Source: CAG-411 sp963643465 (GTDB taxonomy: Bacteria > Bacillota > Clostridia > Lachnospirales > Lachnospiraceae). Taken from it: 64,000 nt of DNA. Every line of letters begins with the position of its first letter. The stretch's first letter is position 1. A program made the translations under genes and the position numbers. Below, in pieces: positions 10,301 through 17,999 of this stretch. The notes under the pieces are model-generated. The model did no database searches, was not told the origin of the DNA, and saw nothing but the letters and a program-made list of their open reading frames with translations. The stretch lies in NCBI GenBank assembly GCA_963643465.1, contig CAVIJT010000010.1, positions 62,001-126,000 of the forward strand, written 5' to 3'.

Positions 10301-11560
10301 CAACACATTGCAATTCACATAATTTTTAGAAGGAAGTGTAACTCCAATTGCCATATCTGACTTCCAATAATTCTCATCTCCAGGATCTGTAGATGTATCT
10401 GTATTCAAATCTCCCTGCGTTGGCACAAAGGAATAGGTTGACCAATAGGTGTCTGCATTTGTAGCACTTTGTAACTTCGTCTTTGCATTTTGAATTCTCT
10501 CCGTTTCCACAAAAATATTATAGAATTCTGCCGGATCACGGAACGCAGACATTAAAAACAACTTATATACATTATTACTTGATGCTTTCACACCACTCTT
10601 TGTATAATCACTTCCCGTTTTCTCTTTTATTAACTCGGTCACATCTACATTACTTTTAGCAGAACCATCACTATGATATTTTGCAGTTCTATCTACAACA
10701 TATTGATGGGTATCAACAGTCTTTGCTGAAGCATCAGCCAGTGCATCATTATAAATACTCTCATCATAAATAATTGGTGTACAGCCATCCTTATCTGCCA
10801 CATAGGAAAAGATTTTCTCTACAACATCCCAATCCAAATCTTTCGCTAAAAAAGTATCGGCATTATTTCCGTCCTCGATATCTGCTAACTTTTTCTGTTG
10901 GGATTCTATATTTGTCGCATAAGACTGATTTACAAAAATTAAATTTGTCGCTTCCAAAAGTGCTGTTAGAGAAGCGTCTGTGGCTTCATTTAATTCATTT
11001 GCAGTATAAGTCAATACTTTCACATTCGATTTACCATGATTACTTACAATTCCCTCAATCTCCATTTTTGATACTAATAAATTTTTATTTACTAAAAAGG
11101 AATCGCCTGTAAAATGATAATCAAAACGTTGTCCATTGATACCAGAACCAGTCACATTCTCTGCCGGAAAATACTGTTGCATTTTATCCGTTCCATAAAT
11201 TTCCTCTAAATCAGCATACTGCTCTTTCGTGATAGAAGATACTTCTTCATATGAATTATTACCTAAAAGCTTCTTAAGAGCCTCATATTTTTCTCCGCCT
11301 TCTTCACATATATCAAAGATTTCTACCGGCTCACTTCCTGCTGCCCAATATCCCAATTGCGCATAGCTCTTATCTGGTACAATTTCCAGAATCACATAGT
11401 CTTCTTCTGAATCCACATCAAAACTTAAAGTAACGCTTTTCTTGTCATCTTTTACCTTTTCCAACACTTTAGGTTTCATAAGAATCAATCCTACTAAAAC
11501 AGAAAAGACTAATATAACACAAAGACAAGCTCCTGCATTCACTCTCCATTGTTTCTTCAT
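7316..11560 (-). CDS. Giant N-terminally anchored extracytoplasmic protein, DUF5057-like, last gene of the pilus operon
   Basis: 1414 residues. A signal-anchor helix (about 8-28, ACLCVILVFSVLVGLILM) is followed by a long extracytoplasmic region. The opening DYVILEIVPDKSYAQLGYW resembles DUF5057 proteins as I remember them. Several segments resemble a Rossmann-type, glutamine-amidotransferase-like fold used for non-enzymatic purposes (YDMIYIGDCIKGLF near 520, YDMIIFGFGDSY near 980 followed by GKSVLFTHDLTSQ). A DKNADGIYD loop near residue 775 could bind calcium. The composition is rich in Ser, Thr, Asn and Tyr, as in surface proteins. The ATG has GAGGAGG 10 bases before it. It ends the type IV pilus operon, which suggests a role in pilus assembly or a pilus-associated surface function (inference). 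No enzymatic residues are evident. Confidence 0.7.
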   Translation of the reverse strand: MKKQWRVNAGACLCVILVFSVLVGLILMKPKVLEKVKDDKKSVTLSFDVDSEEDYVILEIVPDKSYAQLGYWAAGSEPVEIFDICEEGGEKYEALKKLLGNNSYEEVSSITKEQYADLEEIYGTDKMQQYFPAENVTGSGINGQRFDYHFTGDSFLVNKNLLVSKMEIEGIVSNHGKSNVKVLTYTANELNEATDASLTALLEATNLIFVNQSYATNIESQQKKLADIEDGNNADTFLAKDLDWDVVEKIFSYVADKDGCTPIIYDESIYNDALADASAKTVDTHQYVVDRTAKYHSDGSAKSNVDVTELIKEKTGSDYTKSGVKASSNNVYKLFLMSAFRDPAEFYNIFVETERIQNAKTKLQSATNADTYWSTYSFVPTQGDLNTDTSTDPGDENYWKSDMAIGVTLPSKNYVNCNVLSVYTDSAPFVSMLGESKTFAKVSNTAGKDNTLVAEVAEIIEYEPKAYADGKTFNVLELEPANGFEDTKDLAVKIDRLIPYNTYSNKATMKLTITQMTTAEFIGKTDELASAYDMIYIGDCIKGLFQKNNKTYYGSWNSDMTGIIYAHVGARAVFQWDNKAGQGTNSQSAAGKSNGYALFAASSDTLGRQSSGELRYSGNDITSLKKTALETYLGTGLPVAVAASLVTDVSNGSPSRSSLDSEINVTKYFYDTSYNNMYKFVNENQSDILSLAFNYRVAKEDELAKQLSRLTAEKPSLTINSMSSVNNSYGSEKLGDNLEFKFDSTTSNRRITFNYTIDSKEYTKFYVALYVDKNADGIYDTAEEKVGQKACSSGTNTFSFSLNTNYQGAFSWKLEIRPTTNTGMKVSQIGYGTIRFSDSTATARTVHVLQVQSVKGSTAKHATNWGYEKAHNVQLAFDNESDKAYGAFDQEFYDLLHSTEVKKDFDIKITLINLQEFCYGESGSYSDGRWYDTYYGKNMSRKDLLSSYDMIIFGFGDSYRDMELNNRSFAQDIEAYIAAGKSVLFTHDLTSQINNETILKNGESEAASAGTYMETTNGGGFNRYLRDAMGLNRFGQKVSATYGKLTGNGYDETESNEEFGFTYSALMQYCNFRFSYSGASNSSYGYLGPYKGLYENFKSSNAGWPDIEYGYGTTEVTNVNNGQITKYPYDLSGYKNSDGTYTIAKTHGQYYQLNMEDSDVVCWYTLSDSNSDGWYSTSPNDVSNNYYIYNKGNVTYTGVGHSTAKSMTTFEKKLFVNTIIAALRAGVEGPTATITNGLNVPENGEDCFTVYADVDADSAEEDFAETEKVVFYAEDDATSKDYVYVAIELYDDDAGEYVEKSREELVAMGFGNGHDAQVLTKASNNESSLDIEYYYKTFRIGTSSEEKKHYVWKIAKSTSTKEYDYVINYARSNLLDTNSNVKSSDKFRIVVYDYENAIGYVNGALVCRKVFPLD

Positions 11561-11579
11561 AATCTTAACCTCCTCGTGA

Positions 11580-11629
11580 CCGTAAATTTTAATATTGCGC
11601 CACTATCTTAACCAATCCCAAATTTACGG
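11580..11629 (-). other. Intra-operon hairpin just upstream of the DUF5057-like gene
   Basis: Ten-base perfect stem CCGTAAATTT (11580-11589)/AAATTTACGG (11620-11629) enclosing 30 bases. On the minus strand it ends just before the ribosome-binding site of the gene starting at 11560. No T-tract follows, so a role in mRNA stability or translation is more likely than termination. The core motifs of the c-di-GMP-I riboswitch are not present. Confidence 0.45.
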
Positions 11630-11673
11630 ACTCAGCCAATTATCCTTGCTCCTCCCGCCTTATTAAGTATACC

Positions 11674-12156
11674 TTATTCCTCCCATTTTTCAATGGACGA
11701 AAGATAACTGTTTGAAAACCTATAATCCAATGATACATCCTCTGCAAACCAATCCGGCATCTGAAATTGTTCTGCCTGCTCCGTAGAATCAAATTCCACT
11801 TCTGCAAATTGTAACCCCTCTAAATACCCATGAAAGATATCCAATTCTACAACTCTTCCTTCTTCCAAGGGTATCTTATACCTATCCTTACTAATGAGAG
11901 AACCATCCACCTTCTCTTTCAAATGTTCGTATGCCTCCCGACTAAGTGGTAACTCTACTTCATTTGAAATTTTTGTTCCAAACTGTACTTCATCCAAATC
12001 CGTCTTAGATTTATAAGTCAAGATATATTTCTCATTTGCTTTTCTAATTCGAACAATTGGCCCTTTACACAAGTAACCCTGTTCAATATGAATACATTCA
12101 TAACTCCGCAAATTTTCAGGTAACTTTTTAATTCTAAATTTCTTCTCAATCTCCAT
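11674..12156 (-). CDS. CYTH-domain (triphosphate tunnel) protein
   Basis: 160 residues. It begins MEIEKKFRIKKLPE, the EIEKKF signature of CYTH/triphosphate tunnel enzymes, followed by alternating charged beta strands that line the tunnel (VRIRKANEKYILTYKSK, EVELPLS, DRYKIPL, VELDIFHGYLEGLQFAEVEFDS). Bacterial relatives hydrolyse inorganic tripolyphosphate or other triphosphates with a metal; which substrate applies here cannot be told. Start ATG with AAGAGGAT just upstream. It lies 6 bases after the PilW-like pilin, inside the pilus operon, which is an unusual place for this family and may reflect simple co-transcription. Confidence 0.85.
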   Translation of the reverse strand: MEIEKKFRIKKLPENLRSYECIHIEQGYLCKGPIVRIRKANEKYILTYKSKTDLDEVQFGTKISNEVELPLSREAYEHLKEKVDGSLISKDRYKIPLEEGRVVELDIFHGYLEGLQFAEVEFDSTEQAEQFQMPDWFAEDVSLDYRFSNSYLSSIEKWEE

Positions 12157-12162
12157 ATCCTC

Positions 12163-12792
12163 TTACCTTCCTGCTATATCTACAATTTGGTTGCGAATGG
12201 CTACAAGCTGTGATGCGTCATAGGTTGCTTTTGTAGAACCGCTCCCACTCTTTATTTTCGCTGTTTCAAAAGAAATATTCACTTTCATCGTTGATGAATT
12301 CACACTTGAAGCTGAAATGCCACTTTTATCTATATTATTTCCCGAAGAAGTAGTAATATTAAACTTCTTTACTCCTTCTGCAACCAATTGCTTGTTCGTC
12401 TGACTTCTCATGGCATCACTATATTCCGCACCATCCTTTGTATGGATCATATAAATATTCTCACCATCTAAGTAAAACATTCTCTGTTCTGCTGTTTCGT
12501 AGGTTTTTAAGTTTCCACTACTATCGCACTCACCCAAATCATAATATACACAAAAATATGTATAACTTCCATTTTTGTAACGTGCGACATTATTTCCCTG
12601 CATAACCATGTCACAAATGATATTTAACGCATCCTGCGCATCCATTTGTACATTGACCTGCGTATCCACAGCTTGATATTGCCTTGTTGCAGTCACCATA
12701 AATTGTGATACACCAGCAATAACAATCATGGCAATTCCCATAGCAAGTAGTAATTCAATTAATGTAAAACCCGAATTTCTCTTCTCTTCCAC
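12163..12792 (-). CDS. PilW-like minor pilin
   Basis: 209 residues with a type III prepilin leader: a short basic N-terminus MEEKRNSG, a cleavage site G|FTLIE with the conserved Glu at +5, then the hydrophobic helix LLLAMGIAMIVIAGVSQFMV. The globular part contains DAQDALNIICDMVMQGNN, typical of PilW/GspJ-like pseudopilins, and a Ser/Thr-rich C-terminal part. Start GTG with AGGAGGTGATTATCA before it. It would be processed by the prepilin peptidase encoded at 19906-20658 and, as a minor pilin, probably takes part in initiating or capping the pilus. Confidence 0.85.
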   Translation of the reverse strand: MEEKRNSGFTLIELLLAMGIAMIVIAGVSQFMVTATRQYQAVDTQVNVQMDAQDALNIICDMVMQGNNVARYKNGSYTYFCVYYDLGECDSSGNLKTYETAEQRMFYLDGENIYMIHTKDGAEYSDAMRSQTNKQLVAEGVKKFNITTSSGNNIDKSGISASSVNSSTMKVNISFETAKIKSGSGSTKATYDASQLVAIRNQIVDIAGR

Positions 12793-12810
12793 TGATAATC
12801 ACCTCCTACT

Positions 12811-13341
12811 CTATGCCCCCGGTGTATTGGCATTATTTGTCATTGTATACTTACCAGTTTCTGTATAAATCTTTATCACATACTTTGTTCCTTTTCCATC
12901 CTCTTTCGATACTGTAATATCTGAAATATCACTGCTCAAATTGGATTTTGAAGACAATCCTCCCGATTTCTTATAGGCAATCTTTATATAAGAATTATTC
13001 TTAACCTCTGTTCCACCATTAAAAGTAATCTTACAATTAGAATTACAAAGAAGGCTTCCATTAGCTTGTGTCAATTCGGAATCTGCAACTTCACCATTTG
13101 TACAATACATATAATATTTTCCGCCAACATTGTATATATACATAAAAGGCATTTCCTCTCTGCTCATTGCATCATACTTTAACTTTGACAAATTAGAAGT
13201 AATATCCTTAGCAGCGGAACGTACATTTCCAGATTGTACATATCCAAATCCAATGGTAATAAATCCAGTCAGCACACCTATTATACCAACTACAATAATC
13301 AGCTCAATCATTGAGAGACCTTTCGTTCTGTTCTCTTTCAC
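12811..13341 (-). CDS. GspH/FimT-like minor pilin
   Basis: 176 residues from the GTG at 13341, preceded by GGGAGGGGA; an upstream in-frame start would run into the previous gene. The leader VKENRTKG is followed by a cleavage site G|LSMIE, with Leu replacing the usual Phe at +1 and the conserved Glu at +5, and the helix LIIVVGIIGVLTGFITIGFGYV. The phrase AAKDITSNLSKLKYDAMSREE matches the start of the GspH/FimT pseudopilin globular domain. It is followed closely by the PilW-like gene and belongs to the set of four minor pilin-like proteins coded after pilO. Confidence 0.8.
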   Translation of the reverse strand: MKENRTKGLSMIELIIVVGIIGVLTGFITIGFGYVQSGNVRSAAKDITSNLSKLKYDAMSREEMPFMYIYNVGGKYYMYCTNGEVADSELTQANGSLLCNSNCKITFNGGTEVKNNSYIKIAYKKSGGLSSKSNLSSDISDITVSKEDGKGTKYVIKIYTETGKYTMTNNANTPGA

Positions 13342-13357
13342 ACAAATCCCCTCCCAA

Positions 13358-15925
13358 CTATTCTTCCTCGTTCTTTTTCCAATTGGCATGACTCACACAT
13401 TTTGATATATCTAAAATGTCTACGGCAGACTCATCAGCTCCAAAAGTCAGATTTTCAAAACATTTGAAATATGTCATAAAATCAGTTTCAGGAGTTGCTC
13501 CACCACTTTCCACACTCTTCTGCGCAGAAAACATAGCCTGCAAAGCAGCAGGTGCTGCTGTCATAGTACAGTTTGTAGCATTAATTTGCACCTCTGTATC
13601 TGAAATCACAATTCCATGTACATCTGTTGTAACTGAAATGTCTCCATTAGATACGATCATGACATTGTAGTTATTTGCATCACTTGCATCAAATCCAACC
13701 GCTTCTGCTTGCGAAAAAATCACATCAGTCGGAACACTCTTTCCAGATGCGATACTAGACGCATCCAATTGTGCTACAAAAATCGCATAAACATAACCAC
13801 TTCCAATATTAACTGGCACTATTTTAATTCTTGCATCACCATAACCACTAATGCTTGTATAACCATTATCCGTTGGATTATTTGCGGCATCATACACAAA
13901 AGAATATTGTGAGCCATCATCCGTTTTTGACATTAAGGAATCAAAAACGGTATCTGTCTCTTTTAAATTAACTGTACCATCGTCATACAAATCAAAAGCT
14001 TTATATCCTTGACTATCTGCTTGCGCACTATATTCTGACCAATTTCCATCTGTTAGTGTCAACTGATAGGATTTGTATTGGCTGGCATACCGAATAGAAT
14101 TTGCCATAAGTGTAGTTTCTGTACTATCATCCAAGGTTCCGTCTATTGTTTCTAATTTATCTTCATCTACATGCGTAATTAAACTGCTATTTGCAAAAAT
14201 AGCTAAATTTGTTGACATATCAATATCCAATCCATCAAACGTTCCATCGAATTTTAAATATTGCGAACTAACAATACGTTCCAACAAATCTTCATTCTTT
14301 ACATATTGTTTGAAATATGTATTGGCGCAATCATAATTTTTAAAATTATAGTATAGATAAACCATAGCTGAATTTGCACTACTAGAAGTTTGAGTCATAC
14401 TTACTACATAAGTCGTTACAGGTTCTGATTTGTCTAATAAATTTTTTAATTGTTTATATTTCTCTGATACTAATGGCGTTCTTCCGCCTGATATCTTAGT
14501 ACCTTTTGTTGGATCTGAAATGTATGTCTGATAGGTTTGCCAAGACATTGGATTGGTAAATCCTTCTGCCAAATCATCATTGCTAACCATATAAAATTTT
14601 TGATCACTCTTCACTGATAACGATTGTCCAAGTAAAATGTTCTTTTTACTTGCAGATGCAATGTCATATTTTCCTCTAGATACATATGCCTGTCCGCCAA
14701 GCAAAATAGATGCCATACTATCTCCCATATACAAAGAAGAATGCTTTCCATTTAAAACAATGGCACTACTATAATTTGAATTCACATAAGTATTATCTCT
14801 TGTAGAATTATCTCGATTAAACGTATAACCATAATAATTTCCAGACAAATAGGAAACTAAAGAATATGGTGAATTCAAAGATAAATCATCATGCACATAA
14901 GCATTTCCATATACAGTAAGTTTTGCTGGTGCTGTAGAACCTGTACTAGAACCGCTTCCCGCTACCGTATTCAAATTTTCTGTCCATACAGTAATATCAC
15001 TTTCATCTGTTCCAAGGCACAATCTTCCACCTTGCACGACTTCTACATCGCCTCGTGCAATTACATTCGTTCCAGCTCCTCCTATGGTAAGTGTTTCTCC
15101 ATCTGTATTGTTATCCGCTCCAGAATATCCTTCTACAGACAACCCTTCATAACCTGCATATACACTACCATTAACTACATCATTTCTACAAAGTGTACTG
15201 GCAGAAACTTTATCATCACCAATGATAGAATATTTTGTAAATTCCGGATAAATATTCCCAGATTCAAAACTTAGATTTGGAGCAGAAACTTTAATATCCG
15301 TCTTTAACCATGTAGATTTTTTCTTTCCAGTGCTGTCTACCTCATAATATACCACTCTAACATTTTTCAATGTCAAGGAACGTTCTCCACCGGAAGATGC
15401 ATCAAATTTTAAAATCATATTAGGGCTCGTAATCGTATCATCTACATAATCCCAACATTTAACTATTTTCGAACTCTCATCCGCTTCTAACAAATCTTTC
15501 ATTTTATTCTTGATTACTTGAATATTATAGGTTGCCCCTGCTGACATGGTATAATCTGCCGCAATGGATGAATTGCCATCGGATAATTTCTCCACTAATT
15601 CTTTCAAATATAAATAAGAAAATCGAACTTGAATAGAATTTTGATCGGTAGTTGAATATGCAGTAGTCACATATTCACTCATAATATCAACATAAGCCTT
15701 TTTCATTGCATCTGCGGTCAAACTCTCCACAGCAATATCTACTTCATCCATCACTGACTCTGCTGAATAAAAATTCTTTTTTGTCTGACGATCCACCGAC
15801 TTAATATTCAAATTAATTGCCATAATTCGTGTTACAATTGTTGCTAAAATACCAACGAAAGCCACAGCAATAATCACAAACATAAGGGCAGCACCAGAAT
15901 CTCTTTTCTTTCTTATATCTTTCAT
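13358..15925 (-). CDS. Giant PilX-like pilus component, 855 aa
   Basis: The N-terminus KDIRKKRDSGAALMFVIIAV with the continuing helix AFVGILATIVTRI is like PilX/GspK: a pilin helix without the canonical GFTLIE site. The phrase NFYSAESVMDEVD matches the PilX region after the helix. Unlike ordinary PilX (about 200 residues), this protein is 855 residues. Its middle (about 265-460) has short repeated beta-strand runs rich in Gly, Asn, Ser and Tyr (LTVYGNAYVHDDLSL, AIVLNGKHSSLYMGD, ILLGGQAYVSRGKYD), which suggests a beta-solenoid. The ATG at 15925 is chosen because AGGAGAGTAAGTATT precedes it, and it lies 5 bases after the PilV-like stop. A tip-located adhesin role is a plausible inference. Confidence 0.75.
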   Translation of the reverse strand: MKDIRKKRDSGAALMFVIIAVAFVGILATIVTRIMAINLNIKSVDRQTKKNFYSAESVMDEVDIAVESLTADAMKKAYVDIMSEYVTTAYSTTDQNSIQVRFSYLYLKELVEKLSDGNSSIAADYTMSAGATYNIQVIKNKMKDLLEADESSKIVKCWDYVDDTITSPNMILKFDASSGGERSLTLKNVRVVYYEVDSTGKKKSTWLKTDIKVSAPNLSFESGNIYPEFTKYSIIGDDKVSASTLCRNDVVNGSVYAGYEGLSVEGYSGADNNTDGETLTIGGAGTNVIARGDVEVVQGGRLCLGTDESDITVWTENLNTVAGSGSSTGSTAPAKLTVYGNAYVHDDLSLNSPYSLVSYLSGNYYGYTFNRDNSTRDNTYVNSNYSSAIVLNGKHSSLYMGDSMASILLGGQAYVSRGKYDIASASKKNILLGQSLSVKSDQKFYMVSNDDLAEGFTNPMSWQTYQTYISDPTKGTKISGGRTPLVSEKYKQLKNLLDKSEPVTTYVVSMTQTSSSANSAMVYLYYNFKNYDCANTYFKQYVKNEDLLERIVSSQYLKFDGTFDGLDIDMSTNLAIFANSSLITHVDEDKLETIDGTLDDSTETTLMANSIRYASQYKSYQLTLTDGNWSEYSAQADSQGYKAFDLYDDGTVNLKETDTVFDSLMSKTDDGSQYSFVYDAANNPTDNGYTSISGYGDARIKIVPVNIGSGYVYAIFVAQLDASSIASGKSVPTDVIFSQAEAVGFDASDANNYNVMIVSNGDISVTTDVHGIVISDTEVQINATNCTMTAAPAALQAMFSAQKSVESGGATPETDFMTYFKCFENLTFGADESAVDILDISKCVSHANWKKNEEE

Positions 15926-15930
15926 AATAC

Positions 15931-17100
15931 TTACTCTCCTCTCGTTGTTTCCATCGTTGCACATTCCTCTCCATCCTTATATACTGTAATAGATACTTTA
16001 GCCAACCGCTCTATAGCTACAGATGAAACAATATCATCCATCTTATTTCTCGATTGTGGATTCCCATCCACTATTGCAGGAAAGTTGGAAAAGATAGAAA
16101 CATAATCTTTTACCACTCCAGATGGCAACGAACCACTTCGAGAAATTACTGTTTTATATCCCATGGTCTCTGCACGAGTATACATATCATCCCCTGTTAC
16201 TGCTCCAGCTGCCTGTATCACATCATCTATTCCCTGACACAAAGAATAAATCACTAGATTATTTAAACACTCTTCACTATAATTTTGCTGAAGTGTCATA
16301 GAAAAATCAATTCCCTGAAAAATATCTATAGAACCCGCTATATCATAAGAGAAAAATATGTAAATTCCCTTTAATTTCTCAAGAACTACATTTTCATCGT
16401 ACAGGACATCTGTTCTCACAGCATCACTTGCATACCCTTTCAATCTATCATCATTAGTTCTTGAGGCATCAATTGTATATTCCGTATACACATAAACATG
16501 AACCGTTCCTGCAGATAACATATTTACTCCTGAACTATCCAATTTTGTATCCGTAACTTCAATCTTTACGGTTTTCTTTAAAGCCTTAGCCACTTCATCA
16601 CTACTAATATTACTTCCGCCAGAATCATTTAAATATTTTGCCTGATAAGCTGCAATAACAGTATCGGTAGAATTTAACTGTTCATAAGCCATTACTGTAC
16701 TTCCCGCTCCCAAAGATGTAATTTGAGGCAAGCCTTTCGCATTCAAATTGTTATATTTTGTGTAATCTACCTTAATATCCGCTGTATAGTCTACGCCATC
16801 ATTTTCTAGATTAGATAATTTAAAAGAATATACACCAGCATTACTTGCTGTAAGTACCAAATCATTTCCACTTGTAGAACCGATATTACACATATCCGCA
16901 AAGGTATCATAAGACCGTACCTGCTCTGCAACAGTTGAAGCAACTGAATTTGCTCTTTGAATATTTTTTGAAACATTGTTCGCATTCATACTCTTTGAAA
17001 ATACAGATAGCAAAGGAAGAAACAAAATTCCAACCATCACAATACTAATCAGCACTTCTACTAATGTGAATCCCTTATTATTTCGTTTTAAGGTTGTCAT
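15931..17100 (-). CDS. PilV-like minor pilin
   Basis: 389 residues from the ATG at 17100, which follows AAAGGGGC by about 8 bases. The leader MTTLKRNNKG precedes the cleavage site G|FTLVE and helix VLISIVMVGILFLPLLSVF; the phrase RANSVASTVAEQVRSYD is typical of PilV/GspI-like pseudopilins. The globular part is longer than usual (about 350 residues) and beta-rich. It lies after two hairpins that separate it from pilO and starts the minor pilin block of the operon. Confidence 0.8.
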   Translation of the reverse strand: MTTLKRNNKGFTLVEVLISIVMVGILFLPLLSVFSKSMNANNVSKNIQRANSVASTVAEQVRSYDTFADMCNIGSTSGNDLVLTASNAGVYSFKLSNLENDGVDYTADIKVDYTKYNNLNAKGLPQITSLGAGSTVMAYEQLNSTDTVIAAYQAKYLNDSGGSNISSDEVAKALKKTVKIEVTDTKLDSSGVNMLSAGTVHVYVYTEYTIDASRTNDDRLKGYASDAVRTDVLYDENVVLEKLKGIYIFFSYDIAGSIDIFQGIDFSMTLQQNYSEECLNNLVIYSLCQGIDDVIQAAGAVTGDDMYTRAETMGYKTVISRSGSLPSGVVKDYVSIFSNFPAIVDGNPQSRNKMDDIVSSVAIERLAKVSITVYKDGEECATMETTRGE

Positions 17101-17135
17101 AATTTTTGCCCCTTTCATTCTTCATTCCCACAAAA

Positions 17136-17206
17136 GGTCAACCGGCATTGCTACCAATTGACCCTTCAAGTTCATACTCTTACAGTTCTGCCGTGCAAAC
17201 TGTAAG
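17136..17206 (-). other. Two tandem hairpins between pilO and the minor pilin genes
   Basis: Stem 1 in transcription order: CTTACAGTT (17179-17187)/AACTGTAAG (17198-17206), 9 bp. Stem 2: GGTCAACCGG (17136-17145)/CCAATTGACC (17154-17163), 10 bp with two G-U pairs in RNA, loop 8, followed on the minus strand by TTTTGTG. Stem 2 looks like a leaky intrinsic terminator or attenuator that could reduce expression of minor pilins relative to the upstream genes. Confidence 0.5.
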
Positions 17207-17213
17207 ATATCTC

Positions 17214-17978
17214 CTATTCTCTTGATCTTTTCTTTACACTAGACTTTTGACCAAAAATATTGGTTACACCAGAAATTACATTATCAATAATTGGCTCTTC
17301 ATATTCTTTGTCATTACCATCTACTGCATAAATACAAATTACCATAGTACCTACTAATCCACCAGTAGTTTCGTCATAACCTACAGTAAGTGATTCTACT
17401 GACATCTTCTCATCATACTCATTAATAAAATCTGTGGCAGCTCTCAATTGCTCATCTGTACATGCAAACTCTATGGTAAGAGAAGTCTTATACCCTATAA
17501 GCTTTGTAAATTCCTGCTCTGATGTTCCTTCAACAGCAATGGAAGAAACACTACTAATTTCCTCTGGTGCAATTACTAAATTGTTCTCAGCTTCCTGCTG
17601 ATCAAAGAAAATATCATTTACAGACAAAGTAACCTGTGTAGAAGTAACCTCGGTCTTTTCTTCTAAATCAGCTAACAGTTTAATTGCTAATTCATGTGAC
17701 ATTCCACCAGCAAATCGATCCAGTATCTCACTTCGCTTATTGTTATATTCCACAATTTCCACTTTCTTTGTTTCTTCATTGGCAATTTTATTGTCTAATT
17801 CTACAATATAACTTCTTAACCCTTCGTTTTTTTCTTTATACTCATCTGCCTTGCTCATATTTGAACGAAAAACAAAGAAATATGCCACAGCTATTACTAG
17901 AATTGCTCCTAACAAAAAAAGTAATTTTTTATCTCTTTCTGACACATTTGATAATGCAGAATTCTTTTTCTTTTTCAT
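17214..17978 (-). CDS. pilO: PilO-like pilus assembly protein
   Basis: 254 residues. Short cytoplasmic basic N-terminus (MKKKKNSALSNVSERDKK), one membrane helix (LLFLLGAILVIAVAYFFVF), a coiled coil (ADEYKEKNEGLRSYIVELDNK, then IANEETKKVEIVEYNNK) and a small extracytoplasmic ferredoxin-like domain. This is the layout of PilO/GspM alignment-complex proteins. Start ATG with AGGAGGG 9 bases upstream. It follows the PilM-PilN fusion by 21 bases; together they would form the inner-membrane alignment complex that connects the motor ATPases to pilin assembly. Confidence 0.8.
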   Translation of the reverse strand: MKKKKNSALSNVSERDKKLLFLLGAILVIAVAYFFVFRSNMSKADEYKEKNEGLRSYIVELDNKIANEETKKVEIVEYNNKRSEILDRFAGGMSHELAIKLLADLEEKTEVTSTQVTLSVNDIFFDQQEAENNLVIAPEEISSVSSIAVEGTSEQEFTKLIGYKTSLTIEFACTDEQLRAATDFINEYDEKMSVESLTVGYDETTGGLVGTMVICIYAVDGNDKEYEEPIIDNVISGVTNIFGQKSSVKKRSRE

Positions 17979-17999
17979 AATCTCATTCCCTCCTAATCA

